DNA from: CAZWCE01 sp964632505
Lineage (GTDB): Bacteria; Planctomycetota; Planctomycetia; Pirellulales; Thermoguttaceae
Direction of reading: 5' to 3'
Assembly (NCBI GenBank): GCA_964632505.1
Contig: CAZWCE010000007.1
Span: 124,001-188,000, forward strand
Length of the DNA: 64,000 nucleotides
In this document: piece after piece, positions 44,401 to 52,688 of the stretch
Numbering within the stretch: the first letter of the stretch is position 1
How the letters are laid out: each line of letters begins with the position of its first letter
Notes under the pieces: model-generated
Databases searched by the model: none
Seen by the model: only the letters and a program-made list of their open reading frames with translations
Told to the model about the DNA's origin: nothing
Program-made: the position numbers and the translations under genes

Positions 44401-45031
44401 CGTGAACCTTGAGGCGATCGAAACGCTCGAGGAATTGGAAACACGCTTTCAAACACTCTCGAATCAGCACCAGGACCTGATTCAGGCCAGGACGGGCATC
44501 CGAAAGATTATCGATCGGCTCAATCAGGAAAGCCAGCGTCTCTTCGAGGAAACCTTCGAGGGAGTGAAGGCCCATTTCGAGGATCTGTTCAAGCGTTTAT
44601 TCGGTGGCGGGCATGCCGATCTCCTTCTGGAAGACCAGGAACATCCACTGGAGAGCGGGGTGGAAATCGTGGCTCGACCTCCCGGCAAGGAACTCCGGAG
44701 CATTTCGCTGCTCAGCGGTGGCGAAAAGACGCTCACCTGCGTCGCCCTTCTGCTGGCCCTGTTCCGAAATCGCCCCAGTCCGGTCTGCATTCTCGATGAA
44801 GTCGATGCCGCCCTGGACGAGGCGAACATCGACCGGTTCATCAAAGTGATTGAAGATTTTCACGTCGCGACGCAATTTCTGATGATCACCCATTCCAAAA
44901 AGACGATGGCCTGCGCGAGCACGATCTACGGCGTGACGATGGAGGAGTCGGGCATCTCCAAGCCGGTTTCGGTTCGATTCATCGATGTCGACGAAAACGG
45001 GGAGTTCTACCCATCGCCGACCGCCGCATGA
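41432..45031 (+). CDS. smc: Chromosome segregation protein SMC
   Basis: SMC is the bacterial condensin ATPase. The 1199-residue product has the standard length and order. Head 1 has Walker A GPNGSGKSN near residue 32. A long coiled coil follows, then a hinge (about 510-680) with GPFRHVHGLVADLF and a conserved GVIG segment, then a second coil. Head 2 has signature LLSGGEKTLTCVALLLALF near 1092 and Walker B VCILDEVDAALDEAN. The opening MLKALEMVGFKSFADKT is canonical. The coils are rich in Glu, Lys and Gln. The partners scpA and scpB are not in the window. The start at 41432 is confirmed by the conserved amino end. Confidence 0.97.
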   Translation: MLKALEMVGFKSFADKTKLALPGGISVIVGPNGSGKSNIVDAIKWVLGEQSIKRLRGSETTDVIFNGSGTRAAMNMAEVTLTFDNRADAFNIETDDVHITRRVYRSGESEYLINRQAARLRDIRDLLNGTGLGTQAYGIIEQGRVEGILQSSTQQRRVIFEEAAGISRFRSKKQEALRRLDRVEQNLLRLSDIVDEVEKQLLNTKTQAGKAQLYRKYTTRLQELRTHVGLLDWRQHLEEIEHLETEIDEKSDLRQKLENSVRQAETHLAEHESLLEEVDQKLRIIEGQKAAVRERISAGESSIELQMAQIDDFRKEMSQHGRQLSRLSVRKGDFEQALKETIEKIQQAEEKHRFFAGRYEEECKQGDSLCLEEEEKQKQKKTIFQEIEQHKNEAGKKTGELGGCRSRLKNLKNDQEKRTRQLEELQQQISELAKKKGELESEAVERFQHLQKANEKLSQAKQQRQARQESLDQLTEELSSKRQRHSALAERISVLEELLHKNEGLSPGVREVLRLSREGTGPFRHVHGLVADLFRVQVEAARLVELALGVTAQHLVVSPEPELVKRIERDGARFSGRVGFVWLPVQPAHPRSFRSPDLEERPGVIGRADRFVETEPKFASLARQLLGNIWIVESLSDAKNLFRETEGRYEFLTRQGEHLAADGTLVVGPVQSSSGLISRRSELRALRTQLKDSEKAIDQTQLECQVLKTRLAEDQERVNEGRDKSRQASESLETHRMKVSTADERNAELIRHLEQIEQERNQLEQELLESRHQKDTLEQSLEELETVISEKSAKADRLQQELTELGRKCTEHDRVTTHAKIELAKSEERLKNLQQQKIQYEESQQERCSVLQTHCKRLEELKAKVIQSNLSILKTESEMAGLFLRKESMVTTSVECQQNRETIALQRSRARKQLQRDQKQLEKVRGSIHDLQLEVERIRQEQKTTIERIREDYGIDLTELEPEKILAEEADGDFREEIETLRRKLQDLGSVNLEAIETLEELETRFQTLSNQHQDLIQARTGIRKIIDRLNQESQRLFEETFEGVKAHFEDLFKRLFGGGHADLLLEDQEHPLESGVEIVARPPGKELRSISLLSGGEKTLTCVALLLALFRNRPSPVCILDEVDAALDEANIDRFIKVIEDFHVATQFLMITHSKKTMACASTIYGVTMEESGISKPVSVRFIDVDENGEFYPSPTAA

Positions 45032-45988
45032 ATTCCCCGAAGATTCCCTCTCCGACTCGTTTTTCTTCTGTTTCTTACCTTTTCCGATTCAGAACGGTGG
45101 CGAACGTTCTCGAGAACGGCCGGTCCCGGAAAAAAATTTTCGAAAAATAATTTTTTCACGTGACACACCAATCGACTTCTAACGTAATATAAATAATAGA
45201 CGCCCCCGATAACCCCGATAACCATTTTTAACGCCCCATATCACCTAATCTTTTGAGGAAACGGTTGGCAAACCCTTTGCCGGCGACCCTATTCCCGCCA
45301 CATTCCTCATTTCCCTCATCAACCCGACTCGACCAGGAATGGGATCTCTTGGGATCCCCATGCACCGCCCGCTCCGGAATTCCCGCTTATGGGGGCTTGA
45401 AGCGTATGAGGGAAGATTCTTTCTAAAGTATGGACATCACAAGTTCCGAAAATAATGATCGGTGACTCATACCGCTTATAGCTTCGAGATCACTTGTATG
45501 TTTTGCAGGGAATCCAAGCGGAAGGGTTACGACAACCAGGGGGGGAAGCACACAGAGCAGTCTGTATCCATGCCGGAAGTCCCTCGCACGATTTCCGACA
45601 TCCCGCCTTTCCAACCTACCTTTGCACCGGATCAGTTAGAGCCAACCTACCGGTCAGTGGGATCATTCTAAATAGAGACACTGCATGAGAAATGAAAACT
45701 GGAATGCAAATTCTCTATTTTACGAATTTTCCCTCACTTCCGAAAGCTTTAATTGCCGATGTAATTACCATGGCAAGGATCAAAGGGAATTGATCTTTCG
45801 CCATCCGGTTTTCAGAAGCGATTGACGTTCGCCCCGACCCAGATGTTTGTTGACATTTGCCCGTCATCGTCCACGGCGTCTTATACGCCGAACGATCTGC
45901 AAACATGGGGCAATTAAGGTTCCGGTGGGATGGAGAGCCTTCCGGAACGTAGTTGAGACTAAGCGTTTGAGATATCGGAGAGCCTGCA
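45032..45988. other. Long intergenic region between smc and HTH-receiver gene
   Basis: Nearly a kilobase holds no frame with family character; several 60-70 codon frames overlap on both strands without ribosome binding sites. The part around 45130-45200 is strongly AT-rich, with an imperfect AT palindrome near 45130-45157. A TTGACA at about 45850 has no -10 box at a normal distance. The region may carry the promoter of the HTH-receiver gene or a small RNA, but I see no defined structure. Confidence 0.45.
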
Positions 45989-46561
45989 ATGAAGGTCTTT
46001 ACAACTGGTCAGGTCGCCAAGATCTGCAAGGTGGCCCCGCGCACCGTCAGTAAGTGGTTTGACTCGGGCCGGCTGAAAGGTTACCGAATTCCCGGATCTC
46101 AAGACCGCCGTATTCCCAGAGAATACTTAATCAAGTTTTTGAAGGAACACGGTATGCCCTTGGGCGATTTGGAAGATGAAACCCTCGCGAAGGTGCTCAT
46201 CGTCGCTCAGGATCAGGTCTTGATCGAGAACTTGAAGAGAGAACTCCCCGTGGAGCGTTCCTTCAAGGTCGCCGTTGCCGCCAGCGGTTTCGACGCCGGA
46301 ATTCAAGCCGAAAGTTTTCATCCGGACTGTATCATTGTTGATTTTTCGATCGGAAAAACCGAAGCGTTGCAAATCTGCCAGAACTTGCGTCGCAACAACG
46401 AGTTCGCTGAGATCATTCTCATCGCCTTGTTGCCCGACGACGGCAGCTCCACCAGCTTCGACCGGTCGACCATCAACGAAACATTCAAGAAACCTTTCGA
46501 TGCTTCGCTATTGGCCGAACGGCTGCGGACACTGATCGGTTCTAGAAAAGAATTAGTCTAG
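45989..46561 (+). CDS. Helix-turn-helix (BldC/excisionase-type) and receiver-like fusion
   Basis: The 190-residue product joins a MerR/excisionase-type DNA-binding domain at residues 1-52 (FTTGQVAKICKVAPRTVSKW) to a receiver-like domain at about 68-185. In the receiver part, Asp118 in CIIVDFSIG aligns with the phosphoacceptor and Lys168 in FKKPF with the conserved lysine. Two of the three usual acidic residues are replaced, since VLIVAQDQ stands for VLIVDDD. Phosphorylation is therefore doubtful, and it may be an atypical receiver. GGAGAGCC precedes the ATG. No histidine kinase adjoins. The domain order (DNA-binding first) is the reverse of most response regulators. A perfect hairpin ends the gene. 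Confidence 0.83.
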   Translation: MKVFTTGQVAKICKVAPRTVSKWFDSGRLKGYRIPGSQDRRIPREYLIKFLKEHGMPLGDLEDETLAKVLIVAQDQVLIENLKRELPVERSFKVAVAASGFDAGIQAESFHPDCIIVDFSIGKTEALQICQNLRRNNEFAEIILIALLPDDGSSTSFDRSTINETFKKPFDASLLAERLRTLIGSRKELV

Positions 46562-46650
46562 GAAACCACACCACTCCTGCCCCCGGCAGGAGCGATCCGT
46601 TCTCGATCATGGAGAATCGATGGCAACCCTTCGCCGGATATAATATTTGA

Positions 46651-46687
46651 AACCATCACGGTTGGACCGCCGTGATGGTTTTTTTTT
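46651..46687 (+). terminator. Rho-independent terminator
   Basis: AACCATCACGG at 46651-46661 pairs with CCGTGATGGTT at 46670-46680, followed by eight or more T residues. It ends the HTH-receiver gene. Confidence 0.9.
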
Positions 46688-46741
46688 GCATTTTCGGCCG
46701 TCCTCCGGGGAGCGTTTTCCACCGTCTATCAGGAGTCTTCG

Positions 46742-47344
46742 ATGCCCTCCCAATTCGCGATCCGTTTAGATCATCCCTCTCTCTACTTCAGTGCTGCCCA
46801 TTTCATCTCGCTTTCCTCCACGGAGACCGAGTCGCTGCACGGCCACAACTACTTCACGACCTGCACCATCGAGGGGCCTTTGAATGAAGGACAATACGTG
46901 CTCGATTTCCTCGCCGTCCGCGGGATGCTGGCGGAAGTCCTCGAAACACTCGATCACCGAATCCTGCTCCCCGATCGCCATCCGCGATTGCAATTGAAAA
47001 CCGAGAGCGGTGAAATCGAAGTCCGCATGGAAAACCGCCGCTGGGTATTCCCTCACGACGAAGTCCTGCTCCTACCCGTGGAGAACACCACGACCGAAAA
47101 AATCGCCCAATGGATCGCCACTCAATTCGTCGATCTGCTGGACAGCCACCTCCAAGGCTCCGGCGGGAATGAGAATACTGCTTCCGAGCGTGGGATGGAA
47201 AAAAAGGAGGGCCGATCAGAAAAAGCGAATCCCAGGACGTATCAATTGACGATCGAACTGGAAGAATCGCCCGGGATGAAAGCCCTATGCCGCCTTGAGG
47301 TCCATCTCCCCACGTCGTCGTCGATCTCCTCCCATCCCGGTTGA
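46742..47344 (+). CDS. 6-pyruvoyl-tetrahydropterin synthase family protein, PTPS-III type
   Basis: The 200-residue product belongs to the QueD/PTPS family. Zinc ligands are His20 (FSAAHF) and His33/His35 (LHGHNY). LDHRIL and PVENTTTEKIA complete the site. The catalytic cysteine of QueD is absent. Instead the motif is Glu30-x2-His-Gly-His, which is the signature reported for PTPS-III enzymes that replace FolB and make 6-hydroxymethyl-dihydropterin for folate. A polar insert at about residues 141-165 (NENTASERGMEKKEGRSEK) is unusual. AGGAG precedes the ATG at 46742. The enzyme more likely serves folate synthesis than queuosine, but this is inferred from one motif. Confidence 0.82.
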   Translation: MPSQFAIRLDHPSLYFSAAHFISLSSTETESLHGHNYFTTCTIEGPLNEGQYVLDFLAVRGMLAEVLETLDHRILLPDRHPRLQLKTESGEIEVRMENRRWVFPHDEVLLLPVENTTTEKIAQWIATQFVDLLDSHLQGSGGNENTASERGMEKKEGRSEKANPRTYQLTIELEESPGMKALCRLEVHLPTSSSISSHPG

Positions 47345-47502
47345 ACGAAGGTCCCCGATGTGAGCGTCTTTCGGAGAAAGATCGAGCTTGACAGGGACCG
47401 GCAAATCTTGGTACGTTCCGGCTCGGTCGAGGATCGCAGTCGATGATCCGCCGCCGATTCCCGGTTCGATAACTTCCAGCTCGGCAAGTCACTTCCAATC
47501 AA

Positions 47503-48501
47503 ATGGCTCAAAACAACTTACGAAAAGCGGCGGTTTTCCTGGTCAGCCTGCCGAAGGAGCACGGCTCGGATTTGCTCAATCGACTGGACCCCAAGCAAGT
47601 CGAGGCGGTGATGGTCGAAATCGCCAAGTTGGGGACGATCACGCCGGAGGAGCAGGAAAACGTGATCCGGGAATTCTCCAAAGCGAATCCCGCGAAGCTC
47701 ATCGGTGGGGCGGGAGGTTTCGACGTTGCCCAAAAGCTCATTGAAGCGGCCTTGGGCCCCGATGCCGATTCCTATGTCGAGAACGTCCGCAATTCGCTCG
47801 AGGCGATCCCGTTCGGCTTCTTGCAAAAAGTCGACAGCGAGAACCTCCTGACGTTCATCGTCGACGAACACCCCCAAACGATCGCCCTGATTCTTTCTCA
47901 CCTCCATCCCTCCCAAGCGGCCGACATCGTCAACGGATTGCCGCCGGAGCGGCAATTGGCGGTGGTCCGGCGCATCGCCACGATGCAGCAGACGAGTCCG
48001 GAAATCATCAAGGAGGTGGAAAAGGGACTCGAAAATCGAATGGCCAGCGTCATGAGCCAGAAGCTGGAGAATGCGGGTGGCATCCAGAGCGTGGCCGAGA
48101 TCCTCAACGTCATCGATCGCCAGACCGAGCGAAACATCATGGAAAATCTCTCTCAGGAAGATCCCGACCTGGTCGAAGAGATCCGGCGATTGATGTTCGT
48201 CTTCGAGGACATCCTCAAGCTGGCCGATCCCGACATCCAAACGGTGCTCAAAAACGTGGAAAGCTCGCAATGGGCCATCGCTTTGAAGGGAGCCAGCGAG
48301 GAGCTGAAAAGCAAGATCTTCCGGAATATGTCGAAACGGGCGGCGAGTATGCTCACCGAAGAAATCGACTACCTCGGTCCGATGCGGGCCTCCGATGTGG
48401 AACGTGTCCAACAAGAGATCGTCGATGTGGTTCGACGCCTGGAGGACGCCGGCGAAGTGACGGTCCACACCAGCAGCGAAGAAGAGCGATTCATCCAATA
48501 A
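47503..48501 (+). CDS. fliG: Flagellar motor switch protein FliG
   Basis: FliG couples ion flow through the stator to rotor rotation and sets the switch with FliM and FliN. The 332-residue product has normal length. The amino domain begins with KAAVFLVSLPKEHGSDLL, a variant of the usual AxxLLxxLGxE strand. The middle domain has the diagnostic EHPQTIALILSHL near residue 125. The carboxyl motor domain has LMFVFEDILKLAD near residue 230 and the charged segment KGASEELKSKIFRNMSKRA. No strong ribosome binding site precedes the ATG at 47503. It is isolated from other flagellar genes, whereas fliG commonly lies between fliF and fliH. Confidence 0.94.
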   Translation: MAQNNLRKAAVFLVSLPKEHGSDLLNRLDPKQVEAVMVEIAKLGTITPEEQENVIREFSKANPAKLIGGAGGFDVAQKLIEAALGPDADSYVENVRNSLEAIPFGFLQKVDSENLLTFIVDEHPQTIALILSHLHPSQAADIVNGLPPERQLAVVRRIATMQQTSPEIIKEVEKGLENRMASVMSQKLENAGGIQSVAEILNVIDRQTERNIMENLSQEDPDLVEEIRRLMFVFEDILKLADPDIQTVLKNVESSQWAIALKGASEELKSKIFRNMSKRAASMLTEEIDYLGPMRASDVERVQQEIVDVVRRLEDAGEVTVHTSSEEERFIQ

Positions 48502-48984
48502 AACTTCTTCACGGATCGATCGCCGGAGATACTGAATTCCCGGAACAACCGCTCGCGTCCCGCGTGCATCCCCCCGCAAAGGCTTGACGCCGCCTCCCCC
48601 CACCTGCTTTCGATCTCGTGTTTTTTTCAGGGTCCCTATAGGAGGCGTGGGCAAAATCCCCTAAAATACTCCTTTGGCATCATATTCATGTTCGCATCAA
48701 CCGTGGCTCCCCGGTTCATGCCGTGAGGCCGGGTCCTCGCTGTTCGCCCGGGATTCACTCGATATGCGACGCTCAAAAAAACCAACGGAATTCCCGACTA
48801 CTTCGCTCGTCGAGGTGTCGTTTTGCCGACGGACGGCCCTTCGCGATTTCCGACCACTCCTTCGCTTTTTGGACCATTTTGCCATGTCGGTTCCATGTTG
48901 CATGCGTCTGTGTTTTCCCGGAGCTTGGCTTTCCAGCAGCTTACGTGAAATATCTCCTGGAACAATAAGGGAACCCCGTCCACG
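48502..48984. other. Intergenic region upstream of prs
   Basis: About 480 bases separate fliG and prs. I see no reading frame with family features and no clear hairpin. A TAAAAT hexamer near 48662 could be a -10 box, but no -35 partner is evident. Confidence 0.45.
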
Positions 48985-49950
48985 ATGAACGATTTGAAGA
49001 TTTTCTCCGGACTGTCCAATCCCGAACTCAGCAAGAAGATATGCGACTACCTCGGCATTCCCCCCGGGCATATTTTGGTGGGAAATTTTCCCGACGGGGA
49101 AACTCAATGCAAGATCGAACAGGACGTTCGCGGACAAGACGTCTTCATCGTCCAGCCGACCTGCCGTCCGGTGAATCAGAGTCTGGTCGAGCTTTTGATC
49201 ATGATCGAAAGCTTCAAGCGGGCCAGCGCCGAGCGAATCACCGCCGTGATCCCCTATTTCGGCTACGCCCGACAGGATCGCAAAGACGAGGGCCGGGTCC
49301 CCATCACCGCGAAGCTCGTCGCCAACCTGATCACCCGGGCGGGAGCCGACCGTGTCTTGACGATGGACCTGCACGCCGCCCAGATTCAAGGGTTTTTCGA
49401 CATCCCGGTCGATCATTTGACTTCCGCCCCGGTCATCGACAACCACTTCGCCAACTTCGGCTACAAGGACGACGAAATCGTCGTGGTCAGCCCCGACGAG
49501 GGCAGCATCAAGCGCGCTGCCGAACACGTGAAAGTCCTGGGAGGAAACCTCGCGATCATCGACAAGCGACGGATGGGCAATCAGGTCCGCCAAGCCAACC
49601 TCATCGGGGGACCGATCGAAGGCAAGGTCGCCTTTCTTTTCGACGACATCATCAGCACCGGCGGATCCATCTCCGGCGCGGCGCACCTGGTCCATGAAAA
49701 GGGGGCTCGCGAAATCTACATCGGGGCGACTCATCCCGTGTTTTGCGGCAACGCCATCGAAAACCTACGCAATGCCCCCGTCAATCAGATCGCCGTGACC
49801 GACACCATCCCGCTCTTGCCGGAACACAACTTGCCGAACGTCGAAGTCCTGAGCGTCGCCCCTCTCTTAGGGGAGGCGATTCGCCGCATCCATTGCCATG
49901 AGTCGGTCAGTCGTCTCTTCCGGGAAATTCGCCTCTGGTCCGGCTACTGA
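48985..49950 (+). CDS. prs: Ribose-phosphate pyrophosphokinase
   Basis: Prs makes phosphoribosyl pyrophosphate, the precursor of nucleotides, histidine and tryptophan. The 321-residue product has the family order FPDGE near residue 36, YFGYARQDRK near 90 (ATP and flexible loops), TMDLHAAQIQGFFDIPVDH near 125, and the PRPP-binding loop FDDIISTGGS near 216. Length is typical of class I enzymes. The start at 48985 leads straight to the conserved DLKIFSGLSNPEL. It precedes rplY and pth with a 600-base gap; the prs-rplY-pth order is common in bacteria. Confidence 0.97.
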   Translation: MNDLKIFSGLSNPELSKKICDYLGIPPGHILVGNFPDGETQCKIEQDVRGQDVFIVQPTCRPVNQSLVELLIMIESFKRASAERITAVIPYFGYARQDRKDEGRVPITAKLVANLITRAGADRVLTMDLHAAQIQGFFDIPVDHLTSAPVIDNHFANFGYKDDEIVVVSPDEGSIKRAAEHVKVLGGNLAIIDKRRMGNQVRQANLIGGPIEGKVAFLFDDIISTGGSISGAAHLVHEKGAREIYIGATHPVFCGNAIENLRNAPVNQIAVTDTIPLLPEHNLPNVEVLSVAPLLGEAIRRIHCHESVSRLFREIRLWSGY

Positions 49951-50555
49951 GCCGGTTCGCCGCCCCCACTGCGTTTCGGGTCATCTCAAAAAGAGATCCA
50001 ACCGTGAGCATTCACGAACACGCCCCCACCCCCCTCCTTTTCGACCAGCCGACAGAATCCGTCCCGCCGACGGCAAAAACCTACGGAGAGTCGAAAAAAC
50101 GATTCAGCGGGGGGTTGAATTTTTAGAGAATATCGTCACAATTAGCGGTTTGCCAATCGGGGAAAGATCCTCCCACACGCAGGCCGTCAAAAAAAAACGG
50201 CTCCGTCTCCTCGGCGGTGAGTTCCGTTGATGTCTTGCCGGCGCGTGTTCATCGGAACGCCGCCTCCGACGACGCTTCCCACCGACGCGTTGGCGGTTGT
50301 CGATCATCCCGATTAACGAGACCAACCATCTCCCCTCCATGATCGCGAAAGCGAGATGACGTTTCGCCACGGGTGGAACCATCTGCGATCCGGAGAGAGG
50401 AAACCATACCATTGCCCACTTGCTCTCGCGGAAACGCATTCACGTGAGCAAGCGGCAGGCCTATTTTCCCACAGTCCCCGGGGTCCCGCCGGTCGCCACC
50501 GGTGGTGCATCTCCCTGCCCCTTGCGGGACGATTCAAGCACAAAGGGTGATCATC
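49951..50555. other. Intergenic region between prs and rplY
   Basis: About 600 bases contain no frame with family character. The segment near 50115-50150 is AT-rich and may hold the rplY promoter, but I could not match two boxes at a normal spacing. No riboswitch or ribosomal leader structure was recognised. Confidence 0.45.
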
Positions 50556-51206
50556 ATGGCGGAAACGGAAACATTAGCAGTGGAAAATCGCCAGAAGTGC
50601 GGCAAACGGAACAATCGCCGACTTCGAGCCCAGGGGCACATCCCGGCTGTCTTGTACGGACACGGCAAGGAAAACATCAATCTGTCGATTCCTTTCGAAT
50701 CGCTGGATGCCACACTCCGACACGGCAACCGTTTCGTGCAGCTCACCGGCGCGGTCAAAGAGAAGGCCTTCCTCACCGAGTGCGTCTGGGACACGTGGGG
50801 GCAGCATGTCCTTCACGTCGACCTGGCTCGGGTCAGCGAACATGAAAAAATCACCCTCTCCGTGCCGATCGAACTCCGCGGCGAAGCCCCCGGTACCAAG
50901 GAAGGCGGCACCGTCGACCAAGTCGTCCACGAGGTGGAAGTGGAATGCGAAGCGGGGGACATCCCGGAAAACCTGGTCGTGAATATCAACAATCTGGAGC
51001 TGAACGAATCGATCAGCATCGAAGACCTCGAGGATGTTCCCAAGGGAGTGAAGATCCTGGAGGATCCGGCCACCTCGATCGTCCACTGCCAGATCCCGAT
51101 GGAAATGCCCGAAGAGGGCGAGGAAGAGGAAGTTTCGACCGAAGAACCGGAAGTCATCGGTCGCAAGTCGGACGAAGAAGAGGGCGAAGAATCCGCCGAA
51201 GAATGA
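50556..51206 (+). CDS. rplY: Large ribosomal subunit protein bL25 (CTC form)
   Basis: bL25 binds 5S rRNA in the large subunit. The 216-residue product is the longer CTC form. An amino-terminal 5S-binding domain (GKRNNRRLRAQGHIPAVLYG, then HVLHVDLARV near residue 86) is followed by a second beta domain (VPIELRGEAPGTKEGG and DIPENLVVNI). The tail is an acidic Glu-rich stretch from about residue 190. AAAGGGTG precedes the ATG at 50556, and the open frame upstream lacks family features. CTC forms are associated with general stress in some bacteria. pth follows in the usual order. Confidence 0.94.
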   Translation: MAETETLAVENRQKCGKRNNRRLRAQGHIPAVLYGHGKENINLSIPFESLDATLRHGNRFVQLTGAVKEKAFLTECVWDTWGQHVLHVDLARVSEHEKITLSVPIELRGEAPGTKEGGTVDQVVHEVEVECEAGDIPENLVVNINNLELNESISIEDLEDVPKGVKILEDPATSIVHCQIPMEMPEEGEEEEVSTEEPEVIGRKSDEEEGEESAEE

Positions 51207-51416
51207 GGTTCGCCCATGCGAGCGAACGGTGGATTATTCCGACCGCGATCCTTTTCGCCCGTCGATGTGGAACGTGAAACTTGCCCGTCTCGTTGATGAG
51301 GCAACGAGAGGAAACGATCGGGAGAGTGAATGTTTCATTGTTGGTTGGATGCCGTCAAACGACAGTTGGCGAAATCGACTCCCCGGAACTTCGGCGACGA
51401 GGAAGACGGTGCCCCG

Positions 51417-51992
51417 ATGAAACTGGTCGCAGGACTAGGCAACCCCGGTACGAAGTACCGGCAGACACGCCATAACATCGGGTTCATGGTACTTCGGGAA
51501 TTGGCGAACCGACACAATGGGCAAAAGCCCAAAAAGCGATTCCACGGCGAAACCCTAGAGATCAACGTACGACAGCAGCGGCTGCTCCTGCTCAGCCCGA
51601 CGACCTTCATGAATCGGAGTGGGCAAAGCGTCGCGGCGGCGATGCATTATTATCGGTTGCCGATGGACGATCTCTTGGTCGTCTGCGATGATTTGAATCT
51701 CCCCGTGAATCGACTGCGGCTGAAAGGGTCTGGAAGCAGCGGCGGACAAAAAGGAATTCGGGATATCATCCGCGCCCTCGACGGTGAAGATTTCCCGCGA
51801 TTGCGTATCGGCATCGGAAGACCGCCGGAAGGAAGCGATCCGGCCCATTACGTGCTGAGCCGGTTCCCCAAAAAGGAGTGGCCCGACGTCGAAGCAACCG
51901 TGATACGGGCTGCCGAAGCGGTTGAATGCTGGGCCGTCGAGGGAGTCGAGGAAACGATGAATCGGTTCAACGGCCCCGCCGTTTCCGGATAG
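51417..51992 (+). CDS. pth: Peptidyl-tRNA hydrolase
   Basis: Pth releases peptides from peptidyl-tRNA that has dropped off the ribosome. The 191-residue product has the conserved GLGNPG at residues 6-11, the catalytic histidine His19 in RQTRHNIGF, FMNRSGQSV near residue 63 and the aspartate region VCDDLNLPVNRLRLKGSGSSGGQKG near residue 84, quoted here in two pieces. The start at 51417 opens MKLVAGLGNPG; the frame is open to 51330, but that part is not conserved. GAGGAAG lies about twelve bases upstream. It belongs to the rplY-pth-rpsF-ssb-rplI-dnaB series. Confidence 0.95.
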   Translation: MKLVAGLGNPGTKYRQTRHNIGFMVLRELANRHNGQKPKKRFHGETLEINVRQQRLLLLSPTTFMNRSGQSVAAAMHYYRLPMDDLLVVCDDLNLPVNRLRLKGSGSSGGQKGIRDIIRALDGEDFPRLRIGIGRPPEGSDPAHYVLSRFPKKEWPDVEATVIRAAEAVECWAVEGVEETMNRFNGPAVSG

Positions 51993-52028
51993 AAGACCGT
52001 GCTTCCGGCGAAGACCGTGCTTCCGGCG
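51993..52028. repeat. Perfect 18-base tandem duplication after pth
   Basis: The unit AAGACCGTGCTTCCGGCG occurs at 51993-52010 and again at 52011-52028 without mismatch, starting just past the pth stop. It is probably a recent replication-slippage duplication and does not affect a coding frame. Confidence 0.8.
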
Positions 52029-52204
52029 AAGGGAAAAAAAAGGGCCGCCATCGTCCCCCTTCGCGGCGGCGCGCGTGACATTATTGATCAATCGATGGAA
52101 TACAAGTCGATGGAAAAGGGGAAGGAAGTCCACCGGAAGGAGACGCTTCATCCGGCAAGGCCCTACCCCGCGACACATCCCAGTTGAGTTGGAGGAGAGG
52201 TATT

Positions 52205-52615
52205 TTGGCTGTCAACTCTTATGAAGGCATGTACATTTTCGATTCCGGCGTTTACAACCGGAATCCGAACGAAGTTTCCGGGCGAATCAACAAGATGATC
52301 GAGGACGCCGGCGGCGAAGTCTTGGTGAGCCGACTCTGGGAGGAGCGGCGACTCGCCTACCCCATCCAGGGACAACGCCGCGGAACCTACTGGCTGACCT
52401 ATTTCAAAATCGATTCCGAGAAGTTGGCACATTTGAACCGCCAGAGCCAGCTCAACGGCAACATCCTTCGCTTTCTCTACCTGAAGATAGATGCCCGGTT
52501 GATCGATACACTGGTGGAACACGCCAAAATGGGGCAATCGAAACCGGAAACATCTGAAAAGATCGAGGAATCCGAGTCGAGCGACTCCGAGGAAAGCCAG
52601 AAGGCCTCCTCCTGA
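52205..52615 (+). CDS. rpsF: Small ribosomal subunit protein bS6
   Basis: bS6 lies on the platform of the small subunit, where it partners bS18. The 136-residue product has the family core NSYEGMYIFDSG near residue 3, EVLVSRLWEERRLAYPIQGQ near 45 and TYWLTYFKI. A Ser/Glu-rich tail of about 30 residues follows. The start is a TTG at 52205: GGAGGAGAGG lies five bases upstream, and the conserved sequence begins there, while the frame further upstream has no signal. ssb follows after 73 bases. The bS18 gene, usually nearby, is missing from this cluster. Confidence 0.93.
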   Translation: MAVNSYEGMYIFDSGVYNRNPNEVSGRINKMIEDAGGEVLVSRLWEERRLAYPIQGQRRGTYWLTYFKIDSEKLAHLNRQSQLNGNILRFLYLKIDARLIDTLVEHAKMGQSKPETSEKIEESESSDSEESQKASS

Positions 52616-52688
52616 GTTCGTCTTCCGCTCGAGGCCACGACTCGAATCCGCTTGAATTTTCCGCCGTTTTTTTCACCGGGAGTACCTC

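Noticed and set aside
45423..45906. Several 60-70 codon frames on both strands in the smc downstream region
   Set aside because: They overlap each other, lack ribosome binding sites and have no domain or membrane pattern.
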